DNA of 64,000 nt from Canna indica (lineage: Eukaryota; Streptophyta; Magnoliopsida; Zingiberales; Cannaceae), in the NCBI GenBank assembly GCA_034359265.1, contig CP136891.1:43268001-43332000 (forward strand), written 5' to 3'. Of this stretch, positions 21,871 to 33,081 are shown piece after piece. The notes below the pieces were generated by a model. It saw only the letters and a program-made list of their open reading frames with translations. It was not told the DNA's origin and searched no databases. The first letter of the stretch is position 1. The number at the start of each line of letters is the position of its first letter. The position numbers and the translations under genes are program-made.

Positions 21871-24535
21871 TCAATCTAGTCAAAGGGATGAAGAACACAT
21901 ATTTTTTCATGAAGTTGAGACTCTAAAGATGTTTTTCATGAAACATGAAAATCTCAACCAAAGGGATGGAAAACAAATATTTAATGTAAAAATTAAATCA
22001 TACATGATATGTTCAAAACTTAATATTTGAATTCAAAACACAATCATGTATGTTCTCATATCTTTTTCATGATATTTTTAGATTTCATTCAAACTTTCAA
22101 AATAACAAGATATGGTCATTCAAAATCTCAATCTTTGAAGTGAAACTAATGTCATTTAATCAAACTTTTAACTTAGCATGGTTTCATTTGAATTAAGCAT
22201 GAAAACATGAAAATGCTAAGTTTCAAATTTTGCTATCTACTCATGTTTTTCTCATATTTAGGCATCTAGACATCAAACATGAGAGAATGTAAGTTTATGA
22301 ATCAAGTTTGGACTAAAAATGAGGTTTCTAAATCACTTTGTTGACTTAGGACAAGATATACTTCAAGTTTTCACAAATCAAAATTTTAAATTCATACAAA
22401 ATCATATTTTGGACGAAAAATATTTGATATCAATTGTTGGATGAAAATTTTGATACCAATTGTTGAATGGTCATTTGACATGCATGTATCAACTTTGAAC
22501 TTTAACATGAATTTTCTAAGTTCATTTTTCATCCTATATTGTTTTCAATGAAAAAGTGAATATTTCTAGTTATCATTCAAATTATCAAAATCATTCCTAT
22601 GAATGATTTTACTCAAGCAATGGTGTGAATGATTTTAGACAATGAATCAAAATGGTGTATATGAATTTTCATTTGAAGTTTTTTGATGAGAAAATAAAGT
22701 ATCGGAAAAGATTGATATTTCAAGAGGATGATACTTTGTATTTTTGAATTCCAAGTTCAAAATTCCATTTTAAATTAGATTCTTGATGAAACTTTTTAAA
22801 AAAAATACTGATAAAACTAGATTTTTCAGTGAATGTACAGTTTCAAGAATCATCTGAAAATAATTTTTCTATATTTTTTTAGAAATAATTGAAAATGATA
22901 CCAATTGTAGGTCGAAATGGTATTTTTGTAATTTTCAGTTTTTTTTAAAACTTGTTCAATTTTTATTCAAACTTTCATGACACCACATGATGGTCATGTA
23001 AAGAGTGTATGTCAAGTTTGAAATGAAAAATTGTATTCTTAAGTCAAGATATCAACCTAGCATGGTTTCATTCAAAACTAACTAGTTTTTATGAAACTTG
23101 CTAAGTTTCAATCTTATCATTTACTCATGATTTTTGAAACTTAAACCTATGGATACCTAACATGAGTAAATCTAAACATGTTCCCCAAATATGGATTGAA
23201 AATGAGACCTTTAAGTCAACTTGGTTCAAAAGAGATTTTCATGAAACCACCTCTATGTCATTTTATCCATATCCATATGAATTTTTCATTCTACATGCAT
23301 GGAAACATGTCATCCTTATTGCTAAACATGTTTATGAAGATTGGACTTAAAATGAAGTGTCCAAGTCGATTTGTTGACTTGGGTCAAACTTCTCAAGCTT
23401 AAGTCCTCTAAATTGACTTAGTTATCTCATTTTTCATCTAGACATGAATTTTTAATTTTAAATACCTAGACGACTAATTATCAACACACCTAAACATGTT
23501 CATCAATTTTTTAGCTTAAAATAAAGTCTCTAAAGAAGAATTTTAACCTAGTTCAATTTAATAAATATCATGATATCATAAAATGAGCTAAGTTATCAAA
23601 AAAATTTCTACTCATGAAGATTCAAATATTTATCATGCAACATCAATCATGAGTATAAAGACATCATTAAACATGAAAATTCAATTCTTATACTAAGATT
23701 TTTGCAAAAATTAAATTCATACCTTAGTCTTAAAATTTTGCCCAACTTTTCATTTCCTTTTACATTTACTTTTAGATAGCATAGCCTTCCATTAGCATTT
23801 TTAACTTGCAAGTAGACTCCATTAGTAGCATAATGAAATAATATGTCAGCTAGCAAGCTAACTTACTAAATAGCACAAGTTTAATGCAAAGTTTCAGAAC
23901 AAATTCAACCTATGCTATATAGTAAAGATTCATTTTAAGGAGGTTAACATGATATCAAGATGAATCTAAGGAGATCTTAGGATGTGAAACATTTGAAGAA
24001 TAAGATCCCTAAACATGTTTAACTAGTTTGGACTTAAAGGAATGTCTCTAATAGTAAGTATCAACCTAGAGCAAGTTTCATTCAATGAAATTTGTCTAAG
24101 TACTAAAGTTCTACCTACTCATGAGAAATCAAGGATTTTACATGTAATTACCATCATGAGTATTGAGACATTATTTAAGCTTAAGCATTAAGGTATAACA
24201 TTAAGATTTGAATTTATCAAAGTTATACCTTATTCATGATGATTTAGCCAAACTAAACTTTTTTTTTTAATAAGCCTTCCATTTACAATAACTTGCAAGT
24301 ATACTTCATTAATAGAAAATGAAACCAGATCTACATGCAAGCTATCAAACTAAATAGCGAAGTGAAAAACCAAGCATCATTTTCCAAATTCAACTTCACT
24401 AAATAGCATGGATTCATTTTCATAATAATCATTCATGATAACAAAATGAATCAAGAGATCTCAAAATATGATATTTTGAAAAGTAAGATCTCCAACCCTT
24501 CCTATTGGTTGAAAATCGAAAGGCCATAATTAGCC
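21871..24535 (-). other. Non-coding interior of copy (c)
   Basis: AT-rich, with many 'tcatg/catga' words, degenerate duplicated segments (related phrases near 22110, 22464 and 22988) and no reading frame longer than about 70 codons. It matches the interior of copy (a). There is no resemblance to reverse transcriptase, integrase or protease in any frame. Confidence 0.65.
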
Positions 24536-24826
24536 TACGATTTAGAACCGGAAGGTCGCTTAGGCCCATTACAGGCCACTTAGGTCTCCGAAGATACCGA
24601 AGATCAAAAAATCAAAAATCATTTAAAATATATTAAGAGCGGGGAAATCTTACTAATATTAGGCATATATCAAACTCCAACTCTAATTTAAATAAGAGGT
24701 ATAGGAGATGATACCAAAGTGTTTTATGCCAATTTTACCTAAGGCATCTAGGTGAAAGCTTGAAGTTGCAACAATAAGGGATTCTTCATTCAACTCTTTG
24801 GTCAACTTCAACACATCATCAATTTT
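24536..24826 (-). other. Structured post-gag block, copy (c)
   Basis: On the element's strand: ATGCC...GGCAT hairpin, TTTGGTATCATC (TGGTATCA at 24709-24716, 111 nt after the gag stop), then small hairpins including GGCC-TGTAATG-GGCC and GACC-TTCC-GGTT near 24545-24595. Confidence 0.6.
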
Positions 24827-26270
24827 TCACCCTTGTGTGGTAGCTCCCCCTACAAGAGAAGATGAGATCCTTGGTACCCAAATGGCTTTGGGTACTTGGG
24901 GGTGAGTTGGCCTAGGAATCCAAAGTGTCTTAGCAACACTTGGATTTCTTTTAAATGCACAATCATGAATTGCATGACCATATATCCCACAACAAAAACA
25001 ATTTCCATGAGTTTTTTTTCTTTTGGACATGAGGTTTAAAGGAAGAATGCTTGACATGATGATGAACCTTAGCATTCTTTACATAAGCATTTTTATTTTT
25101 AGAGTTCTTAAAGGAAGATACATTTGATAGATTATTGATTTTCCTATTTAAGAATACAACCTCATTTTTCAAATCACCCATGGATTTGTGAATAGCATGC
25201 AATTGAGATTTCATCATACTATTTTCATTTTTGATCTTTGTATTTTCTTCTTTCAAATTTTTAATCTCAACTTTTGAGATATTTTTCAATTCATTTTTCA
25301 AATCATCATTTTCATTTTTCAAATCAATATTCTCATTTTTTAAGTCTTCAATTTCAATCTTAAAATTGTCATGGCAAGAATTACTAGTTCTCAAAACATC
25401 AATACTACCATGGCAATCAACACTGAGGAACTTAGATTTGCCTTTAAATTTTCATTTTCTAATTCTAGAGCTTGCAAATCCTAGTAAGCCTAGAGTTATC
25501 TTTTTTTATTTTCTTCATTTCTTTACTCTTTTTCAAAAGCATGGCACACATATTTTGACATTCTTCTTCATATGACATTTTGAGTGAATGTGAAGAACTA
25601 GCATCACTATCATATGCTATATCTTTATCATGACTAAAAGTAGAATATTGTACCTCATCATGGATGCCCATGAGGCAAACCTTGGATGTGCCTTCATAGT
25701 CATGACAAGAGGATGCTTCTTGTGATTTGTAGGTGGATGTTGAAGCACTTGTCATCCTTTTGGCATTCTTCTTTGATAAAGGACAATTCCTCTTAATGTG
25801 CCCCTTTTCCTTGCACAAGTAGCATATCACTTTTCTTTTTCGGCATTTTGATTTGTTTCTTTGACAGAAGCACTAAGATCATCAAAACCGAGGTTAGTAC
25901 TGGGGGGATGACCATTGTCATTACCACCCTCAATGAAAGTATTAAGCTCTTCGGTTTTAGCATAATCATATAACATCTTTAATGTCACCCACATATCAAA
26001 AGCCGAAGTGCAATGCATGACTTTTTCAATGATGCTATTAGGTAAGGTACAAAAAATACTATACATAGCATCTCCATTTAATTGAAACATTTTCTTATCA
26101 TGTTCACTCCAATCATGCATGTCAACCTTAGGTTCAATGTATTCTAATTTAATGATGTTGTAAACATCAAAACCTCTAGTCTTTAAATAGGAATACATTC
26201 TAGACATCCAAAGACCAAAGTTCGATTCATCGAACCTAGGAGGTGAAGACGCTATCGACTCTAGAGCCAT
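24827..26270 (-). pseudogene. gag: gag of copy (c), frameshifted
   Basis: The ATG is at 26270 (minus). The N-terminal domain is intact (FDESNFGLWMSRMY; 26270 to about 25830). A frameshift precedes the knuckle CYLCKEKGHIKRNC. A second shift lies near 25465. An excellent coiled coil follows (repeated LKNEN heptads, about 25390-25200). A third shift lies before the second knuckle CFCCGIYGHAIHDC, which keeps all four ligands. The ending ...IWVPRISSSLVGGATTQG and stop are exactly as in copy (e). About 480 codons if unbroken. Confidence 0.85.
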
Positions 26271-26323
26271 TTCAAGATCGAGACTAGATGTAGAGGAGAT
26301 GATGAGATCTCAATCTACGACCC

Positions 26324-26335
26324 GCTCTGATACCA
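26324..26335 (-). other. Primer-binding site, copy (c)
   Basis: TGGTATCAGAGC on the minus strand, two bases from the LTR. Confidence 0.85.
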
Positions 26336-26337
26336 AT

Positions 26338-27880
26338 TGAAGGCGAAATGGCAACACTAGAGGGGGGGTGAATAGTATGTTAACTAAATTAATTAGCCTA
26401 AATTCCAATTTTAATCGTTTCTCAATTCGTTTAGGCAAGATGCAATCTTGCAATTTAAATGCGGAAGCAATATAAACAATTAAGCACAAGCAACAATAAA
26501 TAACAATGCTAACACGGTAATTTATAGTAGTTCGGCCCCAATGCCAACTCCACTACCTAAGCACCCCCCTTAGGGTTTCCAAACTAAGTTTTACTAGATT
26601 AATTCTCGTTTCCCTTACAACGAGGACTTTTCACCGGAAAGTCTCCGCTCTCAAATCGAAGGCACTTCCACACTCGGAAGTATCCTGCCTTCCTACCGAG
26701 AGCACTTTCCCACCTCAATCTTAAGGGGCAACTCACTTAATCCTAGAAAACTACGTTTAATTACACCGATGGATTTAAACCTCAAACACTAAAGCTACCA
26801 CCCAATTTCAAGACCTAAACAGCCTAGGTCTTCACATGCATAAACCCAAATTAAACAGCGTTCAAATAATAGTTAAAATTACAATTGAAAAGAGCTTAAA
26901 ATAAAACCAAGGAATCGTGCTCTTTTCCAATCCTTGGAACCTCCAACTCGCCAGAAGAAAGACTCGAATCAATTCCAGAGTTGAGGACCATATGGCGCTT
27001 GAAGAAGATGTTCGCGGAAATAGCAGAGCGTGCTTGATCAATCTCTAGAAGGCTCAAATCTTCCTTTTAATTGCTCAATAAAATCGGTAGAAGTCAAGGA
27101 AGAAGTGTAAAAAAGATTAGATGAGGTATATTTATACCCTCACGAAGAAACGGCAGCTCAACGGATAGAAAACTATGTGTTGCAGTCGCCCGGTTGATTG
27201 GTCGGTCGACCGCCGATCAACCGCTCACATCGACCGCTACATCTTCTCTTTATGTGGTCGATCGATGGGTCAACCGCTAGACGTGAATCCCCTGATCCCC
27301 CATTCGGTCGACCCATCGGTCGACCGATTCATGGAGCCTGAGTCGCGCGACTGTGCGATCCTCAATTCGGTCGATCAGTTGGTCGACCGATGAGCATTCT
27401 ACTTATTTTAGGCCTCTATCGATCGACCGACCGGTCGACCGAAGTAGCTACTACCAATTTTTGGCAGTGTTCGATCGACCAAATTGGCTACTACCAATTT
27501 CCTTACCCCATTCGGTTGACCGCTCGGTCGACCGAACAAAGGCTGATATTGATTTTTCAGCCCTTTTTCTTGCGCGCTTTATTTTCGGGTTCCGACTTTC
27601 AATGAGCATCAACTTGGAGAGCTTTCTATGTGAACTTTGGACTCGTCCAAGATGTCTTTGGTGCACACGTCGATCTTCGAGAAATTCCATGATGAACCCG
27701 AGCGCGACGATCAATGTCCTTCCAATTTTTTGATTTCTTCCAATTTTTCCGATCGAGGACATCGAACGCTAATCGATATGGAACCTGAAATATTTCTCAA
27801 TGAAATATTAGTTCCATGTTTGTTATCATCAAAACCGAGATTAAGATATTAAGACCAAGGTTGAAAATCTAAAGCCAACA
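26338..27880 (-). repeat. 5' LTR of copy (c)
   Basis: 1543 bp. TATA box at 27129-27136; CG palindromes at 27188-27534, denser than in the 3' LTR, including GGTCGACCGACCGG and CGGTCGACCG. Confidence 0.88.
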
Positions 27881-28042
27881 AATGAAATGTTCTTTGCCAA
27901 AGAAACCATGGCTCAGCTTCAGCAGCAGGTAATTTCAATTGAGAAGAAAATTCTTGAATACTTCTCTACTGCTTCTGCAGGACCAACTCATCCCTCTTCT
28001 ACTAGCTTATCTGACTCCTCTACGTCTGAAAGTTATGAGTAA
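27881..28042 (+). pseudogene. env-like ORF of SIRE-type element, part 2 (C-terminus)
   Basis: An open frame continuing from 20083 ends with TAA at 28040-28042. It has a Gln-rich coiled-coil stretch (MAQLQQQVISIEKKI) and a Ser/Thr-rich tail. Its phase fits part 1 when copy (c) and one target duplication are disregarded, which supports a clean insertion. Confidence 0.65.
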
Positions 28043-28373
28043 AGATTGACTTTTTCTCACTCCTTTGGCTTATTGTGCCAAAAACGGGGAGATAAACAAC
28101 AAGTTCACTTCATTGTTTTTACCGTATTCTATGTGTGGTGATACTTTAAAACTTTTGTCTGATATTGTGACTAGTTGTATATGGATTTTTGACTGGTTCT
28201 AATTTTTTGGTCTGACTGCGTGTTGGTAGTGTGATGATGTCCTTGGCTGGATATTCTGGATATTGTTAATTAATGATTTATAAGTTTTGATCATTATCTT
28301 TCTTGTGAATCTTTTCTCTATTTCTAATATTAAACTTGTAATAGGTTTTGCCAAATAAGCCAAAGGGGGAGAT
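28043..28373 (+). other. 3' untranslated region and polypurine tract of SIRE-type element
   Basis: No gene. 'Ggcttattgtgccaaaaac' followed by GGGGAGA at about 28068-28093 is a decayed first purine tract. The real polypurine tract AAAGGGGGAGAT lies at 28361-28373, directly before the LTR. Confidence 0.65.
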
Positions 28374-29313
28374 TGTAAGTGTTTGGCTTTTATATATTGG
28401 CTATATTTGGCAAAAGTTTTTCAGATTAAATCTCAGTTTTTGCACGGTCACACTATGATGAGCTCTGCCTATATATAATGACAGTTTCAACTGTGCGAGG
28501 ACAATTTCAATCGTGTCTACAATCTGTGGTTTTCTGTATAAGTATGTTGTGAATGAGTTGACTGTTGGACTTCTTTATTAATGATGATACTCTTTGTTGT
28601 CCCTGAGATCTTTTAATCATCGTTAATTATTTCCTGATTAACTTTTAGAGATGAGGTCCTCTTTAATACTTCCGGGCATTACTCATTTGATCTTTATAGT
28701 CTCTATGAGTTATGTGCTAACTATTTGTTTTGAACCGATGATTATTGGTTGTTAAACTGATGGTTTTATTAAACAAATAGTTATGACATAATTGATTCAG
28801 ATCTTTTAGTTGTCACTTATAAATTCCGATGAAAAGATCTGATCTGCAACTCTCTCTAAGTGTGAACATTGTGTTGCTAGTTATTCAGAGGAGTTGAGAC
28901 TACTGAGTGCAAGATTGTTGAGTGCAAATGGCAATAATCTATCCTTCTCATCTTCAAGTGAAGTTGATTTTGGGTTGATAACTCACTACAACACAAGGAC
29001 TGTGTGGAGAATGAAACTTTGTGGCTGGGATGTTATAGAGAGACAAGTTGGTATGTACTTGTAATAACAAATAGGTTTTTGTTATTTACAATTCACTGTA
29101 GTACTGGTAGTCGGATTTCGATCGGGTGTGAAATCTTGAGGACTTATATTGTTCTTATAGAGAGTGAATTGGGCATCTGTCCGGTGAGTGCTCCATAGAT
29201 TAGGTGAGATGTTTTGTCACTAAACTGCGAAAACAAAAAAAATTTATTTGCGTGTGATTTTTATTTTGGTTCTTAATCTGCTACTAGTAGCAGTTGCAAC
29301 TTCTTATTCAACA
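28374..29313 (+). repeat. 3' LTR of SIRE-type element
   Basis: It begins TGTAAGTGTTTGGC right after the purine tract. The end is placed at ...TTATTCAACA (29313) by the TG...CA rule, as there is no second LTR to compare. Length about 940 bp. Confidence 0.65.
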
Positions 29314-29890
29314 GCCCTTAATAGAAAATCCCTCGAAGACATACTATTAGAAGAGGTAAAGGGTGGCCGAACCATGGAAGAAAATAGAGAGAGAGGAATA
29401 GATCAAGAGAGGAAAGATTGTGAATCTTGAGAGGGCTTCTTGTGTTGAAGAGTTCCAAGAACCCTAAGTTCTTCTCCTTGGTTGTCGGCCTCCTACTTCT
29501 TGATCCTCCCATCTTCTCTTCTTTGGTGTGTTGTAATCTTCATCTTCTTGGAGGGGTCCAAGAGGACAGCGAGGTATCTCCACATCTTCTCTCTCGTTCT
29601 GGTGTTTTCTCATTCCCTCTCCTTCCCTCTTTGGTGCCCAGTTCTTAGTGGAAGGGCTGGCCTTGCCTTGGTGGATTTCGGGATTGAGAAAGCTTCTCCG
29701 TTGAGCCACAACGAGCCTCGGTGTTCGCTGCCTCTTTTGTTGTGAGGTGATTAGTGTGGACTTACGTTGGAGGACGTGCACGTGCACGACTCAAAATGGG
29801 GATAGGAATAGCCATACCAACCACGATTTGAGGTATATCTTCTCCTTCTCCTATGTTGAATTCCTTAATATTGCTACAGTAGATCATTGT
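29314..29890. other. Unassigned sequence left of the 184-bp array
   Basis: Pyrimidine-rich on the plus strand from 29430 to 29650, with short open frames on both strands that show no family resemblance. The composition recalls an LTR leader or the 3' end of a Tat-type element, which would fit the tandem repeat that follows, but I cannot prove it. A GTGCACGTGCAC palindromic stretch lies near 29776-29788. Confidence 0.3.
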
Positions 29891-30377
29891 TTTACCGTGC
29901 GCGAGGGGTCGAGTAAGGAATCTGAGTCCAGAGGTAGTGGTGTGATAGACAACGAGCTAGGCTGGAGAAAACTGAGTCCTGGTAATGCCTCTAGGGGTCT
30001 AGGACCACACTCGGGGGGGTTTATGCCGAGCTCGCCGAAGAGCGTAAAGCAAGACCGCATGCAAGGGGTCAAGTAAGGGCTCTAAGGCCGGAGATAATGG
30101 CATGATAGATGATGAGCCAGGCTGGTGAAAACTGAGTCCTGGTTGTGTAAGGGCTCTAAGGTCGAAAGTAACGACTCTGGGGGCCGAGGACCACACTCGG
30201 GGATTCAAGCCGAGATCATCGAGGAGCGTAAGGCAGGATCGGGCCTAAGGGGTCGAGTAAGGGCTCTGAGATCGAAAGTAGTGGCGTGATAGCCAATGAG
30301 CTAGGCTGGTGAAAACTGAGTACCGGTTGTGTGAGGGCTCTAAGGTTAAAAGTAGCGGCTCTAGGGGCCGAGGACCA
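29891..30377. repeat. 184-bp tandem repeat, segment 1
   Basis: GGGGTCGAGTAAGG recurs at 29905, 30065 and 30249, a spacing of 160 then 184 bp; the first unit lacks about 24 bp. Other landmarks in each unit are GAGGACCACACTCGGGG and GCTGGTGAAAACTGAGT. The array is cut at 30377 by copy (d) and continues at 37844. Confidence 0.85.
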
Positions 30378-31624
30378 TGTTGGTGAAATAGCCACACTAG
30401 AGGGGGGTGAATAGTGTGTTAACTAAATCAATTAGTCTAACTTCGATTTTAATCATTTCTTAGATTACTTAGGCAATTTACAATTGAATGATTAAATGCG
30501 AAAGTGATTTAAGATAAAACAATTAACACAAATAAAATATCAATGCTAACACAAAGATTTATAGTGGTTCGGCCCCAATGCCTACTCCACTACCTAAGCA
30601 CCACGCTTAGGATTTCACACCCAAATTCACTAAATTAAGAGTAGCTTACAATCGAGGACTTTACATAAAAAAGACACAACACTCACCTCGAAGGCACTTC
30701 CACACCCGGAAGTATACCGCCTTCCTACCAAGTAAGCTTTCCCACCGCAATTCCTAAGACCTACTCTAACTTAGTTTACACAAGTGGATTTATACCTTCT
30801 TTGCTAAGGATACCACCCAATCACAAGACCCAACACTAGGTCTTCTTACAAGCTCAAGTAAATTAAGGTAAAAACAAATCAAAAATAAATCTATTACAAG
30901 AAGAAGGTGAAGATAACTTATCACCGAGAGCACCTCTTCTTCTTGAGCCTAGCACCCTTGATGAGCCCTCCAATGAAGAACACTTAAGATTGAGGGATCA
31001 AGAGCTAAGTTAAATGGATCAAGAGAAAGCTTAGAAGATGCTAAACATAACTCTTTGAGGTTTAGAAGCATCATGCATCACTTGGGAGAGAGTTTGGGGT
31101 AGGTATTTATAACCCCCCAAACAAAGGGCTCGTCAACAGGCATATTTCTGCCCGTTGTCGACGCTCGATCGCTTGTCGATCGATCGTTGGTCGACCGACC
31201 GAGCGACCGAAGGCCTACTGCCAATTTTTGGCAACATTCGATCGACCGACGATCGAATTAGCTACTGCCAATTTTTGACCTTATTCGGTCAACCAAACCT
31301 GGGCTGAGCTAATTGTTTTTTCCAAGTTTCTTCTTGAGCACTTCGTTTGCGGGTTTCAACCTTCAGCGTGCGTCAACTTGGAGAGCTTTCCATATGTTCT
31401 CTAGACTCGTCCATGGCGTCTTCGGTGCACACGTCAAGCTTCTATAAGTCATCGTAAATGTACGTCGTATCTAGACCGATGCCGCGAACCACGAAATCGG
31501 CCTGCATCTTTTATCGAACCTGCGACCTTCATGCTTTCAAGAACTTAGTTAAAAAGACTCGGTTTGTTATCATGAAAATAATCATGAAGAGAGTAGAGCA
31601 CAAGGGAGAAACCCTCGGCCAACA
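30378..31624 (-). repeat. 3' LTR of copy (d)
   Basis: 1247 bp; shorter subtype than in copies (a) to (c). TATA box at 31104-31111; CG palindromes at about 31165-31290. Confidence 0.88.
31104..31111 (-). promoter_or_regulatory. TATA box of copy (d) 3' LTR
   Basis: TATAAATA on the minus strand. The equivalent in the 5' LTR (37345-37352) has mutated to TATAGATA. Confidence 0.6.
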
Positions 31625-32108
31625 TTCTCCCCCTTTTTGATGATGACAAACCATCGACGATAAAAATTTATATGTAACATATTAATCAATTCTTAGAGTG
31701 TTAAGCATGAGTTTATAAGTGCATATACGAGAGCATTAATAAATGATGAAGACACATTACATTTATTGCCCCCCTATCAATATGCATATCTTTAACTCTC
31801 CCCCTATCATCATGCCATAATTTAAACATCTTAGCTACATGTTAACTTCTATCATGATGAACATTCTTCTCCCCCTTTTGGCATCAATCAAAAAGGGTAC
31901 TATAAATAAAAAAATAAAACACGTGTCATGCACATTCATGGTAAACCACACGATTAAGTGCAACATCATATATGTTCAAGGCAACCACATAGACATAAAG
32001 GTAAGCATTCTCATATACAAATCCATACGAGTCAAATACAAAATAGTCTAGACATAGTACAATATCAATACAAGTCCATATAATAAATGTCATCATGCAA
32101 CAATGGGA
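31625..32108 (-). other. Polypurine tracts and 3' untranslated region, copy (d)
   Basis: AAAAAGGGGGAGAA on the element's strand touches the LTR (31625-31638). Further tracts lie near 31795 and 31870, the latter again followed by the GGCATCAATCAAAAAGGG phrase. No reading frame. Confidence 0.65.
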
Positions 32109-33081
32109 CTAATCATCCTCAGGTGGTGGAAGTGGCAGATGCATCTAATAGTATTGCCACATCTCATCCACCCGTCCATACATCTCATCAACGTGACGAC
32201 CGTACTCATCTAGACGGCCAATCGTACCCTGTTCCATTCCAACTGGTCAATATGAAACTTAGCAAATCGATGCTCCAATTCATCCAATCACCCAATAGGA
32301 GTGTAGCAGTCGATGAGCTTCCACCAGCATCTGCCTCATCCCTGTCCTCATCATCACCGATGTGCTCCGCAGGTGCCCCCTGTACACGCTTATCGTTCTG
32401 GTTTTTAAGTATTTTCATACGGTTTAGGGTATAGGTGTCTATCGCTTTGGGCACAGACTCTATCTTAAATTTGGACCTGTTTACCCCAGCAACATAGATG
32501 AAATGAGAGATTACAGAGGCATAGGGTAGGGCTTGCTTTCTAGAGGCATGAACATCCGCTATGTAACGAAGAATAAGATCGGGGACGTTTATAGACCTAC
32601 GGGTCATAGCATAAAAGAGCACTCTGGTGCTCATGTTGGTTACCTCGTCATAATGTCCCGCTCTAAGAAAAATGTTATAAGTAATGATAAGATGCATAAT
32701 CCTAGTAGTAGTTGACAGTTTTATGCTTTCAGTAGGAAGCATCCCTTGGTAACCTTCAGGACAAATAGCTGACACAACCTCAGAACTAGGAAAATCCTCA
32801 TGAAAATGGTGTGTGAACATGTTATATACTGATGTTCCTATCAGAGGAAAGCCAAAAGCATCCCTAATGGTTGTTTCTGTGATGACTATGGATTTTCTTA
32901 AGATTTTAGACTTAAGGACTAGTGAGTTTCCTAGTCTAGCATTCTCTATAACAAGATTAGAGAAGAATGCCTTTACCAATATGGGACACACTGGTACTTG
33001 TCTCCCTATGTATTCTAACCATCCTAAGGCTGCAAGTCTACTTCTAATGTTATATCTTGGGTGCTTTGCTTTGGGTGCCAT
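32109..33081 (-). CDS. ORF2 of gag-only element: plant-transposon-domain-like protein
   Basis: The function is unknown. The ATG is at 33081 (MAPKAKHPRYNIRSR, basic N-terminus) and the frame is open for 291 codons to 32206. The pattern of the centre, FSNLVIENARLGNSLVLKSK then ITETTIRDAFGFPL, TRIMHLIITYNIFLRAGHYD and RRSINVPDLILRYI, resembles the 'putative plant transposon protein' domain seen in extra ORFs of Athila- and SIRE-type elements. An acidic patch DDEDRDEAD lies near residue 247. After about residue 260 the frame has slipped: other frames carry coiled-coil-like words (DELEHRFAKFHIDQLEWNR; HVDEMYGRVDEMW) and a PPPEDD ending at 32109, so the original C-terminus was longer. The rest is open although gag of the same copy is broken. 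There is no membrane segment and no catalytic motif that I recognise. Confidence 0.7.

Larger units (their letters stand above)
20084..27880 (-). mobile_element. Gag-only copia-derived LTR element, copy (c), complete
   Basis: Two LTRs (20084-21612 and 26338-27880) face the same way and differ by roughly 5% in the stretch I compared. Between them, on the minus strand, are a primer-binding site, gag, the structured block, about 3 kb of AT-rich non-coding sequence and a polypurine cluster. The flanks are GATGA (20079-20083) and AATGA (27881-27885), a 5-bp target duplication with one change. The host ORF of the SIRE element resumes in the same frame beyond it. No pol sequence is visible anywhere in the 4.7-kb interior. 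Confidence 0.9.
16223..29313 (+). mobile_element. SIRE-like Ty1/copia element with env-like ORF, 5'-truncated
   Basis: The order is degenerate gag knuckle, protease, pol remnants (16238-17729), env-like ORF (18036-20083, resuming 27881-28042), polypurine tract and 3' LTR (28374-29313). The copia gene order plus a long extra 3' ORF is typical of the SIRE/Maximus lineage. The 5' LTR and most of gag are missing at 16223. The gag-only copy (c) is inserted at 20084-27880 within the env-like ORF. Confidence 0.8.

Noticed and set aside
27353..27733. Open frames rich in DRSVDR words (also 20896-21504 and 27175-27393)
   Set aside because: They are translations of the CG palindrome cluster in the LTR and do not align between copies as protein.
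29884..30208. Antisense frames across the 184-bp repeats (also 37685-38305)
   Set aside because: The unit length is not a multiple of three, so frames break at each unit.
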